Origin: Chondrus crispus
Taxonomy: Eukaryota > Rhodophyta > Florideophyceae > Gigartinales > Gigartinaceae
Length of the DNA: 64,000 bases
Assembly: GCF_000350225.1 (NCBI RefSeq)
Contig: NW_005179129.1
Span: 1 to 64,000 of the forward strand
Direction of reading: 5' to 3'
Positions 8,833 to 19,422 of this stretch are shown piece after piece. A program made the translations under genes and the position numbers. Within the stretch, counting starts at the first letter, position 1, and every line of letters starts with the position of its first letter. Below the pieces are notes generated by a model. It saw only the letters and a program-made list of their open reading frames with translations, was not told the origin of the DNA and did not search any database.

Positions 8833-10329
8833 ATGTATATACTGACTACGTTCGAATGGTTACCCCAACTCTTTAGTCTTCGGTATATATTTCAAACAAA
8901 TTTCTCAAGTATCACTTTCCAAGGGAAATTAACAGAGGACGATAACATCCACCAGTTCATAATGGTATCAGATCTTTTCAATGGCCTCCAATTCGGGAGT
9001 GATATAGAGGTCTACTATACCTTGGAGAATGAAGAAGAAAGTAAGGCATGGTTCCCAGCAACAGCCATTGGTCTCAACTACCTTCATGACGATCGAGGAG
9101 AGGTGCTCAAGGGGACTATTCAATACAAGGCTGCGTTTGGATTCAGGGCATGTAAAAGCAAGTTGACTTTCAAGGAGGGTAACGAGTTTGTACAAGATGG
9201 ACAAAAGTTTAGCTGGAGACTCAAAGATACATCCGTGCGATTGGATATCACTGCAAGCTCAGGCATGGCAAGCGGAGCGATGGATCTAGATGATATCGAC
9301 TATGCTCCAGGTAGTTCCATGGTAGAAAAATGCAGGAAGCTCAACCATACGACGAATGTGTCACTTGACCAGAAGACAATCAAAGATACACGCGAGCTAA
9401 ATGCCCTTTTCAGACGCCTTCAGTACCTTGAGGAAGTAGTGAAAGGACAGCAATCCTCTATTACGACTGCGCTATGGACTAAGAACCCGCTCCTCACTTC
9501 TGCTGGGGGCTCCAATATTCCTCTTAAGTTTATTTCGTTGCGTCTAGAGCATTGGTTACTCAAGACACCGACACGTCCTACCCCGGGTGAAATGACTCGT
9601 GGGACGAAATGGTTTGTGCAAGACTCATTTAAGGCGCGAGCAGACTGCACATTGCTCCAGTTTGATTCCATATCCGAAAGAGTCAAAGCTCAGCTACGAA
9701 CAAAGGTTTCTATTCTTTCGGGAGATTATATGTGCAGGAAATCAGTTGTGAAGGAGACGAGTATATACTTTAGGAGCTTCCTAGACTTGTCAGAAGCACT
9801 CGGACCAGCATCACCGCAAGTTGTCAGAGACGTGATCATCGCAAAAAGGCGTGAAAAAGGTACCGACAATTATGTATCTGCCAGAGTGATAGGCTGTATG
9901 GCCGGTCCCAACACCGAATCTCTTTCTGACCCGTGCTATATGACAATTGGAGATTCTGTTGCTGTTATAAGGGATGACGAGGATGAACAACGGCACGTTG
10001 TATTTCGTCGGGATTGCACTTGGGATTCCATAGAGAAGACCTACTCCCATCCACTGGAAGCCATAAGACTATCTGAGCTCCACTTCCAAGAACAAGTTTC
10101 CAAGGTAATGGGTGCTGAAAACGTGGTCAGCGGGCCATCCGACCGGAAGGAGTCGTTCTACCTGCGATGGAATCTTCAATCCAGTCCTTGTCAATCTATA
10201 TTTGCTGATGTAAATCGCAGCGACGTACTAGGAGTACTTAAAGTGCACATCCCTTTCCTCTCTATCAAAGGCTCTGCGCATGTGAAGCAATTCATCAATG
10301 TTGCCAAAGTTCTGGACCTCTTTAAGTAA
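8833..10329 (+). CDS. Unrecognised 498-codon protein, possible tudor-like start
   Basis: One uninterrupted frame. It can start at ATG 8833, which lies just inside a TATATATATGTATATA stretch, or at ATG 8962 (MVSDLFNGLQFGS). The second is more protein-like and leaves the TATA stretch as promoter. The segment GSDIEVYYT...KAWFPATAIG...GEVLKGTIQY resembles the strand pattern of tudor/agenet/MBT-type readers, but aromatic-cage residues cannot be confirmed by eye. The rest is mixed alpha/beta with a later segment (VRDVIIAKRREKGTDNYVSARVIGCM...GDSVAVIRDDEDEQ) that could be a second barrel. No transmembrane segment and no catalytic motif were seen. It is the only gene in this cassette read here without a break. 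The function is unknown; chromatin binding is a guess. Confidence 0.65.
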   Translation: MYILTTFEWLPQLFSLRYIFQTNFSSITFQGKLTEDDNIHQFIMVSDLFNGLQFGSDIEVYYTLENEEESKAWFPATAIGLNYLHDDRGEVLKGTIQYKAAFGFRACKSKLTFKEGNEFVQDGQKFSWRLKDTSVRLDITASSGMASGAMDLDDIDYAPGSSMVEKCRKLNHTTNVSLDQKTIKDTRELNALFRRLQYLEEVVKGQQSSITTALWTKNPLLTSAGGSNIPLKFISLRLEHWLLKTPTRPTPGEMTRGTKWFVQDSFKARADCTLLQFDSISERVKAQLRTKVSILSGDYMCRKSVVKETSIYFRSFLDLSEALGPASPQVVRDVIIAKRREKGTDNYVSARVIGCMAGPNTESLSDPCYMTIGDSVAVIRDDEDEQRHVVFRRDCTWDSIEKTYSHPLEAIRLSELHFQEQVSKVMGAENVVSGPSDRKESFYLRWNLQSSPCQSIFADVNRSDVLGVLKVHIPFLSIKGSAHVKQFINVAKVLDLFK

Positions 10330-10422
10330 ACTCAATTCATTCATGCTACAGTATTCTCCCGCTTTACTCATTTATCACTTCGATGAACTAAGAAGTATCA
10401 CAATCACATGAAATACGACCCC

Positions 10423-11532
10423 CTATAAATCGAAGTCTTGGACTGTTAATACATCGTCATCGTCTTCGACTTGATTCGTCTGGATTTCATCGTCACCGTC
10501 AACCACGCTCAGATCATCATTATCCTTGTGATGTGAACCTGATCGGACCGGGGGATCGTGTACGGAGTTGTACATATCCACGGACATCACCAGCTTCTCC
10601 TTCAAAATACTGGAGAGTTGCTGTGGAAGCTCACCCCGGCTTTCTCCCTGTCCTTCCGTCAAAAGTTCTGAATAGAGTGATCTCAGTCGCGACCGCCGTG
10701 AATCAATATGCTGATCCTGGCTATCCTCTTCATGCAACATCTGCTCGTTTCCAGAAAATGCACCCCTCGACTCAATCACCTTCATCAGCATGACCTCCCG
10801 GAACAGGACAGCAGTCATGTAAATCACACGAAAGGATTCCTTGGATATTGAATGCAGGTCTTCATCACTGCCGCACCTGGGAAAAGCAACCAAGAACTTC
10901 AAGGCGACGTGCATGGCATTGAGTCCGATAACAATTTCTCGAATCTCCTTCCTTCCATCCTTGTCTTTCGTCTCAACATCATACGTAGCGATGAATACGA
11001 AGGGTTCACTTTCAGAAAGCAGCTTCTTCCACGCTATCCCATTCATGAGGTTCACCTCAGCGACCGACTTCATAGCAGTACGACAGGGTCCGTCTGGGAT
11101 ATCTTGAAGGTTCATGTGCGGGCGGGGTGGATTCTCATACTGGAATGGGACTCCCACTTCACTTTGGAAAACATATGAGAAGTTTTGAAAGAAGGATTTC
11201 CGCCCAAGCTCCCTGGACTTGTTCAGAAACTGATTACCCATCTTGAAAACGCGGCGAACGATCTCAACCCTAATGTCTTCGTCCTTGGTGAATCCAATTG
11301 GCTCATCTTCCACCATCTTATCGCTTCGACGCCGAGCCACACGCCGGGCCTTCTTGATGGCCGTTGAAGCATATTCTTCGTTGAAGAAAGACTCGACTAT
11401 GATCATTCTTATGTAGCCCGGCCTCAGCCAAAAAGGTTTCTCAGCGGTCTTCAGCTTCCCGCGGATGTTCGGATGTACCATTTCGAGTGACTTCGTCCCA
11501 ATACTCCGGTTGTTCATTGCATTTGCAATCAA
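10423..11532 (-). CDS. Unrecognised protein, C-terminal part of a coiled-coil gene
   Basis: A 369-codon frame convergent with the 8833-10329 gene (93-bp gap). It is globular-looking: a basic patch (KKARRVARRRSDK), then mixed helices and strands (FVFIATYDVE, REIVIGLNAMHVALKFLVAF), ending in a very acidic tail (EDDDDVLTVQDFDL). The same frame is also open upstream of this start, with protein-like sequence to about 11,700, separated by a single TAG at 11,542-11,544. The start at 11,532 is therefore probably internal, and this is the C-terminal half of a gene beginning at 12,671. No family was recognised. Confidence 0.5.
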   Translation of the reverse strand: MIANAMNNRSIGTKSLEMVHPNIRGKLKTAEKPFWLRPGYIRMIIVESFFNEEYASTAIKKARRVARRRSDKMVEDEPIGFTKDEDIRVEIVRRVFKMGNQFLNKSRELGRKSFFQNFSYVFQSEVGVPFQYENPPRPHMNLQDIPDGPCRTAMKSVAEVNLMNGIAWKKLLSESEPFVFIATYDVETKDKDGRKEIREIVIGLNAMHVALKFLVAFPRCGSDEDLHSISKESFRVIYMTAVLFREVMLMKVIESRGAFSGNEQMLHEEDSQDQHIDSRRSRLRSLYSELLTEGQGESRGELPQQLSSILKEKLVMSVDMYNSVHDPPVRSGSHHKDNDDLSVVDGDDEIQTNQVEDDDDVLTVQDFDL

Positions 11533-11726
11533 GCTCTTTCCCTAAGCCTTTCGCAGGACCAGATACTGACGGGCTTGCTTCGTCCCCAGCAGCTCCTTGG
11601 TTTTCTCGTCGCTTGGGTCCCTTTTCCACAAAAGGACCTCGACAAGTAAAAGCCCGAACCCCAACACTTCGGAACTATTGCCCCCAAAGCTCAATGCAGA
11701 CGGGCTGCACGAATGACTCCAACGCA

Positions 11727-12671
11727 TCAAAGTGGCCGAGCCACTGATGACGGCTGGCAAACTCTCATGGTGCAATCTGTCAGCGCTCTTGTAAAGATAA
11801 TGCACATGAATTTCCCTCCAAATATGTCCTCCATAGGCCTGAGGAGGTCGATCAAAGAGGCCTTCTCCGCTGCTTTTCCCGTCTTCGGCAGTGCGGAATT
11901 CAGAAGAACAATGTTGACGGCGTCCTGGCAGCGTGATAACGTCCTCTCTAAAGTGGAGACACGAGAAGATACAGCCTTGATTGCACCAAGAATTTCCCTC
12001 TTTTCAATGGCAAGCTGCTTCTCCAAACGAGCATGCAGTTCCCGCATGACTCGAAGTACTCCGTGGTTAGAGTCTTCCTCAAATTCTCGAGAGAAATTGG
12101 AGCCCCGTGGCTGACTCGGCAAGGAACCTGCCACGGACTCACGACGCGTGGGAACGATGACGTCTTTCACAACTGGAGTTTGGGCGACTTCGTACATCTC
12201 TGCTGCACTAGGCTGCACAATGTCGTCGACGTCCTCCTCTGGCTCGCGTCCATGGAGCTCGAACAACCGACGCTTCGCCCGTTTGCGTTCTGGGTGTTCG
12301 TCTTCCTCGCCTTGATCTCCATCCCCGAACAAAACGGAAAAGTCTTCACTCGGAGACGAGCCGATGCAGCGCTTGCGCTTGCCCGAACGCGAATGTGCTG
12401 CATCGGACGGGCCGCTTCCCTGACTTCGAACGGGAAGCGAGCATGTGTCAGATGGCGGACTGCCTCGGGGCGTCCTGACCGTATTACTTGAAACCCGACG
12501 GGTTTCCTGTCTAGCTGCCGCGGGAGTAGCTTTGGCCGCAACACGAGGGGATGACCGGCGTTCCGCGGGAACCTGGGCTCCAGGTGCTCGGCTGTTAGAC
12601 TTTCCAGATGAGCGGCCTCGCTGATTGCCTGACGCAGCGGGTTTCTTCCCAGACCTTCTTCGCGGGGTCAT
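11727..12671 (-). CDS. Basic, disordered, coiled-coil protein; probable N-terminal part of the gene ending at 10,423
   Basis: Starts at ATG 12,671 (MTPRRRSGKK). The first ~130 residues are low-complexity Arg/Ser/Pro/Ala with many basic clusters, as in DNA- or chromatin-binding tails. A KRKRCIG / RKRAKRRLF pair that could act as nuclear localisation signals follows. Around residues 200-265 is a heptad-like segment (LRVMRELHARLEKQLAIEKREILGAIKAVSSRVSTLERTL) that looks like a coiled coil. The frame decays near 11,800-11,700, where protein-like sequence changes frame about twice before joining the 10,423-11,532 part. An intron is not obvious: no clean GT...AG pair was found. It is either a degenerate gene or one with sequence errors. 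Confidence 0.5.
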   Translation of the reverse strand: MTPRRRSGKKPAASGNQRGRSSGKSNSRAPGAQVPAERRSSPRVAAKATPAAARQETRRVSSNTVRTPRGSPPSDTCSLPVRSQGSGPSDAAHSRSGKRKRCIGSSPSEDFSVLFGDGDQGEEDEHPERKRAKRRLFELHGREPEEDVDDIVQPSAAEMYEVAQTPVVKDVIVPTRRESVAGSLPSQPRGSNFSREFEEDSNHGVLRVMRELHARLEKQLAIEKREILGAIKAVSSRVSTLERTLSRCQDAVNIVLLNSALPKTGKAAEKASLIDLLRPMEDIFGGKFMCIIFTRALTDCTMRVCQPSSVARPL

Positions 12672-13139
12672 GGCGCCTCAGTAGGAGCACAGGATGAGCA
12701 AAGTCGGGAAAGAAAGGGAAACGGAGGGGGAGAGAGGATTCGATGGATTGGGAAAACGTGAAAGGGTCCAAGCACACGTCTGGTACTAGCGCAGGAAAGC
12801 ATGAGCTTATTCTGGTTTGATCACGTGAAGGTTAAAGATATCACGGCCAAGCGCTGCGTTTTTAGGCAGCGAAATAGCACATCACTTTGCTACATCGACG
12901 TATCAAAAAAACATTTCCGTTACAACTCTGACACTCCAGCAAAACATTCTGGTTCAGTCACTGCCCGGAACCAGACACGCCCCTCATCCCCGTGCTGAAT
13001 GAGAACGGTTTAAAATTTGGCAAAAGATTGCTGCTCGCGAACCAATGAAGCACGGACCACCGTTCATTGCTGGCAAAAATCCAGCATTTTTTGGCCCCAA
13101 AAATAACCACATCATTGTTTTTATTAAATTTATCATAAA
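12672..13139. other. Gap between the gene cassette and chromovirus C
   Basis: About 470 bp with no supportable gene. No LTR and no primer-binding site like those of B and D are visible here, so copy C lacks a recognisable 5' LTR. The TTTTTATTTTTTG run before 13,206 resembles the leader of D and is taken as C sequence. Confidence 0.5.
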
Positions 13140-14310
13140 TTTGACCTTCCTGTGTTTTTATTTTTTGTTCGTTTCTTTTTTTAGGTTCGTTCGCTACGTC
13201 GAACGATGTCAACAAGCGCACCCGCGGATGTCGGTCCCGGGGCGAGCGGGAGCGCATCGGCACGGGCGTCGAGGATCCCGAGGGGTCCTCGCACCCGGAG
13301 CCAGGCCAATACGGCCACGGATCCCGGAGATCAAGAATCCCGTACAGGGATTGCGGCCGATAAGAATGACCTCGTCGAGAAGTTCAAGAAGATGGGCAGC
13401 GAAATTCGCCGAGAGAATAAGAAAATTCTCGAGGATGAAATAGCCCTATTGCAAAAGCAACTTGAGTTGCAAAACTCCGAGTTCCACACGGCGTTGGAAG
13501 AGCTGACCGCGCGCGTTTTTTACATTCGCCTAACAGACGCGAGTAATCGCTGTGGGAATGTTTATTCTATGGAGGAGCAGATGACCATGTTCATCGAGGG
13601 GCTAGATGCCAGTATTAAGCCCATGGTCTTGCAGTATCGACAAGATAACCGAGATGTCTCATTTTTGAGATTGGTAAATTACGCAAAGGCGCATGGCTTT
13701 GCGAGCCGCGCCAAGGACAAGAAGACCAAGAAGGTCACGATTCAGACGCCGTCCACGTTCAGGGCGGGGAAGAAGCAGAGGGCTTCTTATCCCGGTCGTA
13801 AAGGTCACGCCGCCGTCCACTTAGCCGAGTCAATCTCCGCGTCAGATGAACGCGGTGCGCACAAACGTAGCGAAAATCATTATGAAGGAGCATTGGTAGC
13901 CGAAGGCAATTTTATTGAGCCATCGGAGGGCTACGGACACAAGGACTACCGGGCAAGCGGGTCGTCAACTTTACCCACGCCCGCATACACGACGGAGTCG
14001 TTTTCAGAGCCCACGGATCTCGTGATGCTGTTCCGGGGGCGCGGCCACACGCCGGCGCCGCGCATTTCGATGGAAGACAACGATACAACGTTTCGAAGGC
14101 CAGGCTGGATGGGAAGGCCGCAACATCAAGGAAGGCCGCCAGCCCGTGGAGGACCTAGGCCGCAACATCCCGTCAAGAAGCACGGACTGGTGTGCTATCA
14201 CTGTTACGAAAAGTTGCACGCCGCGCCAACGTGCATTCTTTCCCTCCGGGAAATGCACCGAGTTTTGGAAAATTATGAGGCGTTGTCTCTGATGGAGAGA
14301 TTAGGGATAC
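13140..14310 (+). mobile_element. Ty3/gypsy chromovirus C, 5' piece (leader and gag)
   Basis: A T-rich leader and then a gag region from about 13,206. It has the same N-terminal signature as the gag of D (VGPG(A/V)...RIPRGPRTRSQ), a coiled-coil stretch, and a C-terminal zinc knuckle C-x2-C-x4-H-x4-C near 14,190 (CYHCYEK). The piece ends where element A is inserted, after the duplicated GATAC (14,306-14,310); C continues at 33,553. Copy C is broken in several places and is the oldest layer of the nest. Confidence 0.85.
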
Positions 14311-14580
14311 TGTGAGATATTTTAGGGAAAATTTACATTTTACTGTAGAGGGAGATTTAATTCTGTAGTCCGAGATTTTATTTGAATTTTAGAGAAGCGC
14401 GCGCGGACGGCCCGGCGGAATCCGAGCCGGACGCGTGGACGCTTCTGGAAGGAATTTCGTAGAAATAAAAGAGAGAGGGTGACGGACGCTGCGGGGAAAA
14501 AAGAGGGAGGACACTCAGGCCGACACTCACGACGGAACGGCACGCTCCCCAAAACCGCCTCCCCCATTTCACCGACAACA
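14311..14580 (+). repeat. 5' LTR of element A
   Basis: 270 bp, TGTGAGATATTT...CACCGACAACA. It is followed directly by TGGTACTCTTG, which could serve as primer-binding site. It matches the 3' LTR reconstructed on paper from its two flanks around B (21,293-21,386 and 33,376-33,552). Confidence 0.9.
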
Positions 14581-17500
14581 TGGTACTCTTGTGGAGGGCC
14601 GACGCAGACACAAGTGCGGGCCCTAACCCTGTTACCTACGATGGGTCGAACGGGTCAGATGTTTCCAAGTTTCTGTTCGTATACGAGAACATCATTATGC
14701 GCGGCAAGCCTGACGAGGAGAAGGCAGGAGCTATCCTATGCCACCTCGAGGGTGCCGCGTTCGACTATTACTATGACACGTATAGTCATAATGGGAGTCT
14801 GACCGAGGCCGCCAGTAACTGGGACAGTGTGAAAAGCGCCCTGTCTGACCGTTTACGGAGGCACCGAGGCCAGAAGAAAACATCCAGAAGGCTATGAGTT
14901 GCCGACTGGATGGTAGGAACTTGCTTACTTCGATGGACGAAATGGACAAGCTCTACAGGAGGGCTGGTTTCAACGACGAGGCAAAGTACGGCTTGCTTTG
15001 CAATGCCGTAATGGCACATTTGGATGTTGCTCAGTTCGCGATCTATCGTTCTCCGACGACGTACGAAGAACTAATTAAGACCGTGAAGGACTTTGCTGCA
15101 GGCCGTGACGCCTTCAAGGCGGCGAAAACTGCTGCGCAGTCCGTTGAACCTGTGACGCCCAAGCGCGTACTGGTGCGTTCTGATGTGGATCCTCGACAGG
15201 AAAAGCTGGAGAACAAGGTAGACGCCATCACCAACCAGCTGGCGGAACTGTCACTGATGATGAAGAAACGACAGACGCCTGGGGACAGTGATACGAGTTG
15301 GACATGTTCCTATTGCAAGGAACCAGGGCATTCAGCGACTCGTTGTCGTTCCAACCGACACCGTGATACTCGTTGCCCAACGTGTGGGAAGATTGGACAC
15401 ACGACGGAGACTTGCTGGTCCCGCTTTGCCAGAAAGAATGTGGCTCATGCACGTCCTCAAGGTAACGCTGGCGCAGGAAGCGCCTATGGCCCCAAAGCAG
15501 GCGGTTCTGCCAACGATGCGGGTGACAAGGCCACCAGAGACTCGAAGCAAGTCACGGTCATAAATGAGACCACCAAGGGAGAATTGGTGGCAGCTACGAA
15601 ACGCAACGCCGAAGGAGAGGCCTTGCCGAAGCAGTCAAAGAACCGAGAAGAAGTTTCGATCCCGAGGGTGCTGAATCCCACTCCAGTAGCTCCTAGGGGA
15701 ACTCTCCCCTGGAACGAGCCGCTGAGAGTGCCGAGAGTGAAGCCTGCACGCCAGAAGAAGAAAAATGTTTCAAAGAAGGCGGCACTCCAGGAGCACGTCG
15801 GCAAGTACAACTCGTGTCAGAGCTGGCGAATGCGCAGTCTGGTCTAACATTTGGACAACTTGTCCGTGGAGACGCTGAAGGAGCAAGGAAGGAGATGAAG
15901 CGCCTTCTATCCAGGAGATTAGGGCGTTCTCGCGGGTTTGCGGGCCACACGGATGTCTTCCCGGGGCGTCTTCGGGTAGTTACTGTTCAAGTTTATGGAA
16001 CTGATGCTCAAGCACTACTGGATTCGGGTGCGGTGCCGAACATCATGTCGCCGCACCTCATGAAGAGACTTTCTCTGACGCCAGAGAGTATGAAGAAACA
16101 CATCACTGTGGCAGATGGGAAGAGCTCCCCTTGTGTTGTATCACTGCGCCAGGTCCCCGTCTTGTTTGGGGGACTGGTGAGCATGATGGACTTCCTTGTC
16201 GTTACGGGAACACCGTACGACGTCATCGTGGGGATGCCGTCGTTGGAGGAGCTCCAAACGTGCATTGACTTGGGGCAACAGCATGTCCAAGTAACTGTGG
16301 GTGATGAGACGATTCGACTAAGTCTTGAGATGGATGAAGACCATAAGAAGCCGGGATCCGCTACCGACAGTGAGGACTTCACGTCAGACTCGGGGGGCGT
16401 GCCGGCTGACTCGACTGACACGGATGAAGACTTCGTCCTTTCGCTGCGTAAAAGGGTGCCGTTTGAACCAGACCTTGCCTCGGCGGGAGCAGTCACTGAG
16501 GACGAAGATCCTCATGCTGGACTTCCGGACCTAGCTGAGGAAGGCTCAGAGTACGAGCCGGCGGATGAGAAAGAGAAAAGAGATGAGAAGGAGGAACTTC
16601 TCATGTCTAAGCTGAGCCATATCAGCAGAGAGAACGCCGACCGCATAATGTGTTCTATCAAGAGTATGGAAATAGCTGCATGGTCTTCGGACGACCTCAG
16701 GCCGGCGGCTGTCCCTGTGTCACATTCGTTTGAGTTAAATGACGACAGACCCATTTCGCACGCCGTTCGGAGGCTCCCTCCGAGACACAACGCGGTAGTG
16801 CGTGAGGAGATCGAGAAGATGCAGAAAGCAGGGATCATTACCCCTCTGTAGCCCCTTGGTCGTTTCCGGTCGTCATCGCAACGAAAAAGGACGGGAAAAG
16901 TCGCTTCTGTGTTGACTACCGCGGGCTTAACCGCGTGATGAAGGCCGACAAGTGGCCGTTGCCTAAAATGGAAGAGATATTCGACGACCTTGAAGGAAGC
17001 AAAGTATTCACTACCCTGGACTTGTTCTCGGATTATTCGCAAGTGTGGATGGCTTCATGGTGCAAAGAACAGACGACCTTTGTCTGTCGGTACGGGACCT
17101 TTCAATTTGAAGTGATGCCATTCGGGCTCATGAACGCTCCTTCAACGTTTCAAAGGATGATGGATGGCGTATTAAGAGACCTGCCATTCGTTCGAGTATA
17201 CCTTGATGACGTGGTCATCTTTTCAAAGTCCTTGGCCGTCCATGTTGGCCACTTAATTGAAGTGTTCGAGCTGATTGCTCGCAGTGGATTGAAGTTGAAG
17301 CTTGCGAAGTGTTCCTTCGCGCAATCACAGACCAGGCTATTGCGGCACGTCATCGGAAAGAAAGGGATTGAGGTGGATCCAGAGAAGACATCGATCATTT
17401 GGGACACCCCCGAGCCGCGCACCAAGACAGAGTTACGAAGCTTCCTTGGACTAGCGGGGTATTACCGCCGATTTATCCCTAAGTTCGCAGAAGTCTCTGC

Positions 17501-19290
17501 ATCGTCGCATGCTGCTACTTCTACCAAAGTCGAATTTGAATTTACGGAAGGGATGCGGACCGCCTTCCAGGATTTGAAGAAGAGGGTGACGTCTCCTCCG
17601 CTGTTGGCGCTCCCGAAGTTTGACGAACCCTTCGTGGTCGAGACAGATGCATCCAACATGGCAGTGGGAGCAGTTCTGGCTCAGAAGAAGGAAGACAAGA
17701 AGGTTCACCCGGTACAATACGCCAGCAGGACGATGACGGAGACTGAGAAGAAGTACCCTACCTGTGAGAGAGAAGCGTTAGACGTAATCTTCGCGCAAAA
17801 GAAATTTCGGGTGTATTTGCTCTCAACGCAAAAGTTCAAGTTGATTACGGATCACCAAGCGCTTCAGTATGCGTTCAAAAAGAAGGACATCCACGGTAGA
17901 CTCGCCCGTTGGTTTGATTTCCTGGCGGAGTACGAATTCGAGATATTGTACCGCCCCGGCTCAAAGAATTGTGCCGCTGACTTTCTCTCGCGTCTACGAA
18001 AAGACGATGGCAGGCGCGAGGAGGATGAGGGGGACCTGGTATGTGCTGCCGCTTTTGCGAAAGGAGATATACTGGAAGACATGGAACCTCATGTGCGGGA
18101 CACGTACCGTTATCTCGAAGGAGAAGAGATGGTCGAGCAAGATGCTGCGCAGAGACGCAGAATCAAGAAAAACTCCAGGCGGTTACTCGCCTGGAGCGGA
18201 AGGTTGTTTCGCAGGACGAAGAATGCGATCAGAACAGTCCCTTCTCGGGGGACTCGACTGCAGATATTGCGGTCGCTGCATGACGACATTGGCCACTGGG
18301 ACGCTACAGCTACGAAGCAGTTCGTCCTTGACAGGTACTGGTGGCCGGGAGTTCATGGTGATATCTACGCCTACGTTCGTGGATGTGAAGGCTGCGAAAA
18401 GGCTGCGCTCATCCTGACGTACAAGAGCACGGCGGTGATACCAGTCTCTCAGCTCTTTGAGACATTCTCGATAGACTTTACGGGACCCCTTCCCAAGACG
18501 AAGAACGGAAAACGTTACATCCCGATAGCGGTCGAACATCTGACTGGTTGGCCCCTGGCTTGGGCAACCGAGACCGCTACGTCTGCGGAAGTTGTCAAGT
18601 TCGTGAAGGAGGAGATCATCCATTCGTTTGGTCCACCTCGGAATATAGTCTCAGATAACGCCACATGTTTCAGCGCGACAGCGTTGAAGAACTTCATGGC
18701 ACAACAGGGAATTTCATGGAAACCGGTCCTCGCCTATGCTCCCATGTCCAACGGAAAAGCGGAGCGTATGGTTGGGACCATCAAGCGTTCAATTCGGAAG
18801 ACGCTATTAGGTCCGGGCGCCGCTACCTCTAAACGGGAATCGGCGTTGAAACAGATTCTCTACGGGTACCGTCGGCGCCGACTGTCCGACGGGTTCTCCC
18901 CGTTCGAGTTGATGTATGGAGTTAAGCCGCCCTCGCAACCCCAGACCGAGTCGAACCAAATCCGGTGGGGGGGCGTTGAGGGGCGCAACTTGGAACTGTT
19001 AGCGACCCTCGCGCTCCGTGCGACGAGGACTGCTAAACAGCTGGACAGGAAGAGCAAGAAGATGGCAGTTATCTCACAACGCCAATTTGACGCAGGCGAC
19101 CAGGTTCTGGTTGCCCGAGGAACAGCCTTGGGAGGGCTACGGAAATGGCCTTGAGGAGAATCGAAGTACTACGGCCCCTGCAGGGTAGTACGGGCAAAGC
19201 ACCCGCGGTACACACTCGTGTCGCCGGGTTTGCGTTACAGTCGACGGTATATACATGCAAGGCGTTTAATCCCTTTTATTCAGAAACCCG
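14581..19290 (+). pseudogene. gag-pol region of element A
   Basis: Single gag-protease-RT-RNase H-integrase region in Ty3/gypsy order. The zinc knuckles read CSYCKEPGHSATRC and CPTCGKIGHTTETC. The RT is recognisable by FGLMNAPSTFQR and YLDDVVIFSKS, the integrase by GCEGC, SIDFTGPLPKT, SDNATCF and NGKAERMV. Pol is a different lineage from B, C, D and E, with markedly different RT and integrase wording and no chromodomain. The region is broken. Confidence 0.9.
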
Positions 19291-19422
19291 CACATCTTAT
19301 GTAGATGTGATGCATTGGTTACCTACACATGCACTAGATTGAAGATGACTCGGATGAATTACGTTTCTTTTGGATGAACTATCTTTGGTTGATTACTTGA
19401 GTGATCCTTTCGCACGACGGCC

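Noticed and set aside
12960-13205. A 5' LTR for copy C
   Set aside because: There is no TGTAG...CTACA unit and no TGGTCTCCCGACC primer-binding site before its gag, unlike B and D.
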